Source: Flavobacterium sp. ov086
GTDB taxonomy: Bacteria; Bacteroidota; Bacteroidia; Flavobacteriales; Flavobacteriaceae
Direction of reading: 5' to 3'
DNA length: 64,000 nt
Assembly: GCF_900187965.1 (NCBI RefSeq)
Contig: NZ_FZNL01000023.1
Location: 47,921 to 111,920, forward strand
Shown here in pieces: positions 59,518 through 64,000 of this stretch; position 1 is the stretch's first letter; every line of letters begins with the position of its first letter. A model generated the notes under the pieces. That model worked only from the letters and a program-made list of their open reading frames with translations, made no database searches and was not told the DNA's origin. Both the position numbers and the translations under genes were made by a program.

Positions 59518-60441
59518 ATGAAAAATAAAAATAAATTGACAATTTTTAAAAGCATTCTAAAAGCAAAAAAATTATGCAAGTATTCTTTCTTAATGCTTTT
59601 TTTTGTTACTAGTTATGCATCAGCAATCCCACCAAATTTTACTACTAAGGAAATAAAATTTGTTAGCGAAGGAAATTCACTCGCAGGAACTATTTTTACA
59701 CCAAACAACATACAGGCAGCCGTTGTGATTATTCATGGATCAGGACAAGAAAAGAGAATGACAAAATTTGCTACACTCCTGGCCAACAACGGAATTGCAG
59801 TTTTAACCTATGACAAACGCGGCGTTGGAGAATCTAGCGGTCTATATGCCGGACCTGAAGTAGGAACTAACAATGTTGATTTCTCAAACCTAAATCTTTT
59901 GTCTCTGGACGCTAGTGCCGCTGTAAATGCTTTATCTAAATCTTTGTCTAATAATAAAATACAAATAGGTTTAATAGGAGGTAGTCAAGCTGGATGGATA
60001 ATTCCATTGACTGCAGAGAAAAATAAGAAAGTCAAATTTATGACTATATTTAGCGGAGCACTTATAACGGTTAAAGAACAATTGAGATTCCAATTTTATA
60101 CCAATGGAGATAAAAAATTTTGGGAGACACATACAGAAGAAGATGCCAGAAAACATGTATTCAATGACCCGGATAAATATGAGTTTACGGATACAAATCC
60201 CAATGATATTCTTTCTAAATTATCGATTCCTGGACTCTGGATTTATGGAGGCAAAGACATTCAGGTTCCTGTGAATCTATCCATAGAAAATCTTAATAAA
60301 TTAAAGGGTAAAGGAAAAAATTATGAGCACAAATTGTTTCCAAACCTGGGGCATAATACAGCATTTTCAGACTCCGAAGAGCCTATGAATGATGCAATTA
60401 ACTGGATGAAAAATATCGCTAAATTAAAGAATCAAAAGTAA
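59518..60441 (+). CDS. Secreted alpha/beta hydrolase (dienelactone-hydrolase-like)
   Basis: 307 aa from the ATG at 59518. A signal peptide follows a charged lead (CKYSFLMLFFVTSYASA). AVVIIHGSGQEKRMTKFATLLANNGIAVLTYDKRGVGESSG (about 65-105) gives the oxyanion HGSG motif. IGLIGGSQAGWIIPLTAEK (about 152-170) carries the nucleophile serine, GLWIYGGKDIQVPV the acid and LFPNLGHNTAFS the histidine. This fits the secreted S9/DLH-type esterases common in Bacteroidota. Substrate unknown. Confidence 0.85.
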   Translation: MKNKNKLTIFKSILKAKKLCKYSFLMLFFVTSYASAIPPNFTTKEIKFVSEGNSLAGTIFTPNNIQAAVVIIHGSGQEKRMTKFATLLANNGIAVLTYDKRGVGESSGLYAGPEVGTNNVDFSNLNLLSLDASAAVNALSKSLSNNKIQIGLIGGSQAGWIIPLTAEKNKKVKFMTIFSGALITVKEQLRFQFYTNGDKKFWETHTEEDARKHVFNDPDKYEFTDTNPNDILSKLSIPGLWIYGGKDIQVPVNLSIENLNKLKGKGKNYEHKLFPNLGHNTAFSDSEEPMNDAINWMKNIAKLKNQK

Positions 60442-60464
60442 AATTTTGTATTTCCTATGATTTT

Positions 60465-60489
60465 CTTCGCCTGTTCGGTATCACTCGGT
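60465..60489 (-). repeat. Short element CCGAG-N-CGAACAGGCGAAG, copy 3
   Basis: Minus strand ACCGAGTGATACCGAACAGG then CGAAG. It lies in the 126-base gap before the PQQ-like lipoprotein gene. Confidence 0.6.
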
Positions 60490-60567
60490 AAGCATCTCAT
60501 AAAATCAATTATAGAGCATTTTGTTCTTAAAATTAAATCAAAATTTCTAGTGAATGAAAATCTGAAA

Positions 60568-61638
60568 ATGAAAATAACAAAAATTATAATCTTTACTTTT
60601 TTATTTTCTCTTTTAAGTTGTAAAAACGACAATAAAAATGCAATTGGTGACAATCAGAAATATGTAAAATTACTTTGGAGAAATAAACAATTTGAATGGA
60701 TACCAACTTCTTTAGTTGCTAAAAACAAAATGTTATATTTCGGAAATTTAAATCGGGATTTTTATGCTATAAATTTAGAAAATGCAAAAGTAAAGTTCAA
60801 AATAAAAACGGATTATAATCCTTTTCAAAAACCATTAATAAGTGATCAAAATCTGCTTTTAACAGAATACGGAAATGAATTAATTCATCTTGATAAAACC
60901 GGGAAGTTAAAATGGAAAATAAATAGTGAAACAAATTTAAAAACTGATTTATCTCAATATGAAAATTATATTTATGGTTCGGTTCTGGGAAATGGATTTA
61001 GCAAACTAAACAAAACAGACGGAAAAGTAATTTGGTTTTTACCTGAAAATTCAATTATTACAGAAACAAATAAACCTGCGTTTTTTAAAAATAATATTTA
61101 TTTAGGTTTATCAGAACATACTGCTAATCTATTAGCCATTAATACCGAAAACGGCGAAATTATTTGGAAAAATGAATACAAAAATTTCTCAAAAATCACA
61201 CAATTTAAAACAGAAAATGGGCTTTTAGTTTGTCTAAACAAAGATTTAAAAAGCGGAAAAATTCTGATGTTAAATGATAAAAGCAGAAATGAAATTTGGT
61301 CAAAATCTCTAAATTGCGATTTGTATTATGAACCTTGTATTATAAACGGAAACGTTATTTTAAGCACATATGACAACAAAATAGTTTCTTTGAATATCGA
61401 AAACGGAAAAAAAAATTGGACATTAGATTTAAAAGAAGATGCAGCAGAAACTACTATTATAAGTTTTAAAGAAAATCTATATTTTGGAACTATGAACAGA
61501 AATCTATATTCGATAAACTACAAAACCGGGAAAACAAATTTCATTCAGCCCTTTAATTATGGTATATTGAATCCAATTGTTGACAATAATAAAATTTATT
61601 TTCCAACAGGCGGAAGCGAAATATGGCTTCTTAAATAA
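60568..61638 (+). CDS. PQQ-like beta-propeller lipoprotein
   Basis: 356 aa from the ATG at 60568. The upstream frame to 60457 runs through a repeat and adds an unnatural N-terminus. The lipobox is LFSLLSC (Cys18). Repeated strands with Trp-docking signatures recur: YFGNLNRDFYAINLENAKVKF, GKLKWKINSET, DGKVIWFLPEN, NGEIIWKNEYKNF, NGKKNWTLDLKEDAAET, NLYSINYKTGKTNF. This is a PQQ-type WD-like propeller similar in plan to BamB, though no gene context supports a BAM role. Most likely a lipid-anchored scaffold or sensor. Codon use is very AT-rich. Confidence 0.8.
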   Translation: MKITKIIIFTFLFSLLSCKNDNKNAIGDNQKYVKLLWRNKQFEWIPTSLVAKNKMLYFGNLNRDFYAINLENAKVKFKIKTDYNPFQKPLISDQNLLLTEYGNELIHLDKTGKLKWKINSETNLKTDLSQYENYIYGSVLGNGFSKLNKTDGKVIWFLPENSIITETNKPAFFKNNIYLGLSEHTANLLAINTENGEIIWKNEYKNFSKITQFKTENGLLVCLNKDLKSGKILMLNDKSRNEIWSKSLNCDLYYEPCIINGNVILSTYDNKIVSLNIENGKKNWTLDLKEDAAETTIISFKENLYFGTMNRNLYSINYKTGKTNFIQPFNYGILNPIVDNNKIYFPTGGSEIWLLK

Positions 61639-61721
61639 AGTCTAATTTCAAAAAGAATATTAAAACGAATACAAAGTCAAGAAATTTTACATTGCAATTA
61701 TAAATCGAAAATAAAATAAAA

Positions 61722-62153
61722 ATGTTAGGAAATTGGGGCGGTTACTATAAGTTTGAAAATGAAAGAATACAAAAAGCAATGGGTTTTGAAAAAACCAATT
61801 TCGATATTACAATTGAACAATTTGATGGCATTAATTTTAACGGAATTGTAAATGATGATATCAAAACCGGCGGAATGAAAGAAACAGGAAGAGTTACAGG
61901 GAAAATTATAAAAAACAAAGTTTCGTTCATAAAACAAATGCCAAAACGTATTCAGATAAATCCAAATGGAGAAAGAATAAGTCTCGAAGGAAAACATCCA
62001 ACATTATATTATTCCGGAACTTTATCTGATAATAAAACGGAAATTATTGGAACCTGGAAATTTAAACGAAAAATTGCTTTTTTATTTGGTATTATTCCTA
62101 TTCTTTATCGTCCCGGAAATGGGAGTTGGAAAATGGAATTAAACACTATTTAA
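61722..62153 (+). CDS. Unrecognised 143-aa protein, predicted beta-rich
   Basis: I do not recognise this protein. MLGNWGGYYKFENERIQKAMGFEKTNFDI starts with a GxWxGxY pattern seen in small lipocalin-like barrels. Later stretches alternate strands (FDGINFNGIVNDDI, GRVTGKIIKNKVSFIKQMP, LYYSGTLSDNKTEIIGTWKF). A hydrophobic IAFLFGIIPILY lies near the end. No signal peptide, so probably cytoplasmic. It lies between the PQQ-like lipoprotein and another orphan. Confidence 0.6.
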   Translation: MLGNWGGYYKFENERIQKAMGFEKTNFDITIEQFDGINFNGIVNDDIKTGGMKETGRVTGKIIKNKVSFIKQMPKRIQINPNGERISLEGKHPTLYYSGTLSDNKTEIIGTWKFKRKIAFLFGIIPILYRPGNGSWKMELNTI

Positions 62154-62186
62154 AAAGAGTAAATACAAATTGATTAAAAAATTAAA

Positions 62187-62678
62187 ATGAACTTCGAGGT
62201 ACTTGATATAAGAAGAATAGACGATACCGGAAATTTCAAACTAAACGAAGATTATATTCTGTCTTATGATCATTCTGATGGTTGGAGCGAACGATTGTTA
62301 AGTTTAGGAATCTATATTGATTTGATTTTTGAGTGCAAAGTACAGATACGTTTTTACACCACAAATTTTGACAAATTTGAAAAACAATTTGAATGCGAAA
62401 TACCTTCTGAGATTAAAAATATCATTTCAGAAATAGTAAATCTAGATCTTTTAACTTTAAAATATCATTATGCCGATATCTTTATGGAAGATATGAGTAA
62501 GCAGCATTATGCTATTAATCATTCCGGTAAATCGCACAATATTGGAATTGGAACTTTGCTAAAAAATCCCCAACCCGAAAACTCATCCGAAGAATTGTTT
62601 GTAACTTTAATTGCTCTTTTTGAAGAATGGAGGGAAGAAATTTATCAGGATTGTTTAAAAAAATATCATACCGAATAA
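62187..62678 (+). CDS. Unrecognised 163-aa protein
   Basis: No family recognised. Acidic, no signal peptide or membrane helix: NFEVLDIRRIDDTGNFKLNEDYILSYDHSDGWSERLL, then EIPSEIKNIISEIVNLDLLTLKYHYADIFMEDMSKQHYAI and a final helix LFEEWREEIYQDCLKKY. The size and style resemble immunity-type proteins of polymorphic toxin loci, but no toxin is visible. It starts 34 bases after the preceding orphan and ends eight bases before the putative IS110 left boundary. Confidence 0.6.
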   Translation: MNFEVLDIRRIDDTGNFKLNEDYILSYDHSDGWSERLLSLGIYIDLIFECKVQIRFYTTNFDKFEKQFECEIPSEIKNIISEIVNLDLLTLKYHYADIFMEDMSKQHYAINHSGKSHNIGIGTLLKNPQPENSSEELFVTLIALFEEWREEIYQDCLKKYHTE

Positions 62679-62782
62679 CCCGCGCACTAGTTGAGACATT
62701 TAAAATATCTTATGAAAGAAATTCCTTTTTATAATCCCCGCTCTGCATTCTATGATAAAAAACAAATAAATAAGGTTAAAAT

Positions 62783-63784
62783 TCAAGATGCAAATTTATA
62801 AGTATTGATATAAGGAGTTTCTCTATTTATAACAGCGAAAACTCTGCTTATAAGTTTGCATCTAATATTATTTAAAACCAACATTGAGTTTTTACCATCC
62901 GCTTTTTTCTTATTGTAATATTCTTTTAATTGAGGGTCATATTTTAATGTTGTCATAGCGCACATTTGCAATAATGACTTCATTTTTTTATCTGCCATAT
63001 GATTTACTCTCGTCCTTCCTTTTACACTGGAACCCGAACTATATTCAAAAGGAGCAACACCTGAATAACAGGCAAATTGTCTCCAATTTTTAAATGCCGT
63101 AAATCCTTTTGTAGCAATTATCAAATACACACTAGTTTGTTCCCCCAACCCTGGAATTGATTTAATAAGTTGAGCTTGTTTGCTTAATTGCTCGTTTGAT
63201 TTTATTACTTCTTTGATTTTTAATTCGATTTTACTTATTGAATTTTTAATAGATTTGACTAACGATTGATTGACCTGAGATACTTCTTTGAAAATTATTT
63301 TATCAGTAAAAGCTTTGCTTTCCTTAGTCGTTTGTATAAGCAATAGGGCTTTTAGTATTTTTTCTCTCTCTGTGTAAAGGATTTTTAATTTCTGAATATC
63401 TCTACTTGATAAAGTAAATAGTTTTAATTTATCTATGTTTCTATAGCTGTAATAAGAAATATCTTTAGCATCAGTTTTGTCATTTTTTCCTCTTGAAATT
63501 CCTTTAGATTTTTTTATTTCAATAGCGGGAACAATCCATAAATCTAAATTAAGTTTTACTATAACACTTGATAAATGATTAGTATAAACACCTGTGTTCT
63601 CGCAACAAAAAAGAGTACATTCTTTATCAACTTTTCTATCCAGTTTTTTAATAAAAATAGAAATACTCTTAATATTGTTTTCTATGATAAAATGCTCTGA
63701 TTTAAGAGTTAAAGCGTCAAGAATATTAATGTCTAATTTAGCTTTTGATACATCGATACCAACATAAAATAAATACTTTTTCAT
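62783..63784 (-). CDS. IS110-family transposase (DEDD plus C-terminal Transposase_20)
   Basis: 333 aa, complete. The N-terminal RuvC-like DEDD domain has D11 (YVGIDVSKAKLDI), E62 (CCENTGVY) and D102/D105 (KNDKTDAKD). The helical middle (about 125-200) leads to IKSIPGLGEQTSVYLII (about 207-223). The C-terminal domain carries the serine in GVAPFEYSSGSSVKGRTRV (Ser250), the nucleophile equivalent in recent work on bridge-RNA guided IS110 recombinases, and NHMADKKMKSLLQMCA. The upstream non-coding segment (63785-63922) is where a bridge RNA would be encoded. Confidence 0.9.
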   Translation of the reverse strand: MKKYLFYVGIDVSKAKLDINILDALTLKSEHFIIENNIKSISIFIKKLDRKVDKECTLFCCENTGVYTNHLSSVIVKLNLDLWIVPAIEIKKSKGISRGKNDKTDAKDISYYSYRNIDKLKLFTLSSRDIQKLKILYTEREKILKALLLIQTTKESKAFTDKIIFKEVSQVNQSLVKSIKNSISKIELKIKEVIKSNEQLSKQAQLIKSIPGLGEQTSVYLIIATKGFTAFKNWRQFACYSGVAPFEYSSGSSVKGRTRVNHMADKKMKSLLQMCAMTTLKYDPQLKEYYNKKKADGKNSMLVLNNIRCKLISRVFAVINRETPYINTYKFAS

Positions 63785-63922
63785 AACTTTGAATTTAAGA
63801 TGAATAAAAATGTTGAACTTCTTTAGAGCCTTTATTAGACCGTCATGTCTATCATTCTATTTGAAGCAATTCAACGAGATTCAAGGAGAAGGCAGAGGAC
63901 TAATGCACAGCATGGTTCTTAA
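63785..63922 (-). ncRNA. Candidate bridge-RNA region of the IS110 element
   Basis: In IS110-group elements a non-coding RNA that pairs with donor and target DNA is encoded upstream of the transposase. This stretch, read on the minus strand, shows stem-loops by eye: ATGC/GCAT near the element end, TTGAA/TTCAA (TTGAATTGCTTCAA), and TAGAC/GTCTA (TAGACATGACGGTCTA). The structure is weaker than in characterised examples and the length (about 138) is short, so the call is tentative. Confidence 0.35.
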
Positions 63923-63936
63923 CTAGCGAAGTCTAA

Positions 63937-63998
63937 AGTTCACCTCTGCTTTCCTTTGAATAAAATTAAAGTTTTTTATCTAATCCAAAGTAAAGGCG
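63937..63998. repeat. AGTTCACCTCT-CCAAAGTAAAGGC repeat, second copy
   Basis: AGTTCACCTCTGCTTTCC-TTTGAATAAA and TCTAATCCAAAGTAAAGGC match 8144-8207 with a few changes and a shorter middle. It lies 11 bases outside the inferred IS110 end and may continue past the window edge. Confidence 0.75.
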
Positions 63999-64000
63999 AA

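Larger units (their letters stand above)
62686..63926 (-). mobile_element. IS110-family insertion sequence
   Basis: Boundaries are inferred from an ACTAG repeat at 62686-62690 and 63922-63926 around an IS110 transposase gene, giving about 1.24 kb, right for this family. On the minus strand the ends read CTAGTTAAGAACC (transposase upstream side) and CAACTAGTGCG (downstream side), with a common CT. IS110 elements lack terminal inverted repeats and use a CT-type core, which fits. About 138 non-coding bases upstream and about 92 downstream of the transposase remain. The exact ends are not proven. Confidence 0.7.

Overview
The window looks like chromosomal DNA of a Flavobacterium-type bacterium (Bacteroidota, Flavobacteriia). 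This rests on low GC content, many promoters of the Bacteroidota sigma-70 type (-7 box TAnnTTTG about 15-40 bases before the start codon), few strong Shine-Dalgarno sites, and lineage-typical proteins: long NusB, the DUF3276/PUR protein, DUF6515, DUF4249 beside a TonB receptor, Leu/Val dehydrogenase and monomeric NADP isocitrate dehydrogenase. No rRNA, tRNA or CRISPR array was found.

Layout. 0-6 kb: DUF3307 membrane protein, pyrD, then a porin, a DUF6515 protein and a formylglycine-generating enzyme, probably an outer-membrane/sulfatase-activation locus with no sulfatase in the window. 6-17.4 kb: pepT, a YdeI-like protein, yajC-nusB, leucine dehydrogenase, an ABC exporter, the PUR protein, small hydrolases, csaA, a thioredoxin-fold protein, a candidate stand-alone structured RNA (16.5-16.75 kb) and a GreA/Rnk-like protein. 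17.4-24 kb is mostly minus strand: cytochrome c lipoprotein, a cyclophilin-FKBP fusion, an MFS transporter, cupin, TIM-barrel isomerase, FMN reductase, archaemetzincin lipoprotein and a SnoaL-like lipoprotein. 24-29 kb: trmD, rplS, an XRE regulator and icd. 29-38 kb: TonB receptor plus DUF4249 lipoprotein, GyrI-like, DinB-like, secreted RidA, thiamine pyrophosphokinase, rlmF, a RelE/ParE-type toxin-antitoxin pair and a lipoprotein hydrolase. 38-47.4 kb: uvrB, a TerB-like protein, an esterase, a dipeptide epimerase with a BioF-like PLP enzyme, DUF1456, a LytS/LytTR two-component pair and DUF5694. 47.6-57 kb: core metabolism (sucC, gltB-gltD, lysA). 57-64 kb is accessory: a MazG-like gene between two copies of the lysA 3' end, an aldo/keto reductase, a hydrolase, a PQQ-propeller lipoprotein, two unrecognised proteins and an IS110-family element.

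The most distinctive property is the density of interspersed palindromic repeats in the intergenic regions. At least seven families are visible, some nested in others, and two run into reading frames and supply the C-terminal codons of GltB and of the MFS transporter. The observations most worth following are the 112-bp duplication of the lysA 3' end bracketing a mazG gene, the isolated promoter-to-terminator RNA unit near 16.6 kb, the 16-bp perfect inverted repeat around the archaemetzincin start codon, and a possible bridge-RNA region upstream of the IS110 transposase. I did not find a clear, wholly new multi-gene system; the function calls come from motif recognition by eye and were not checked by database search.
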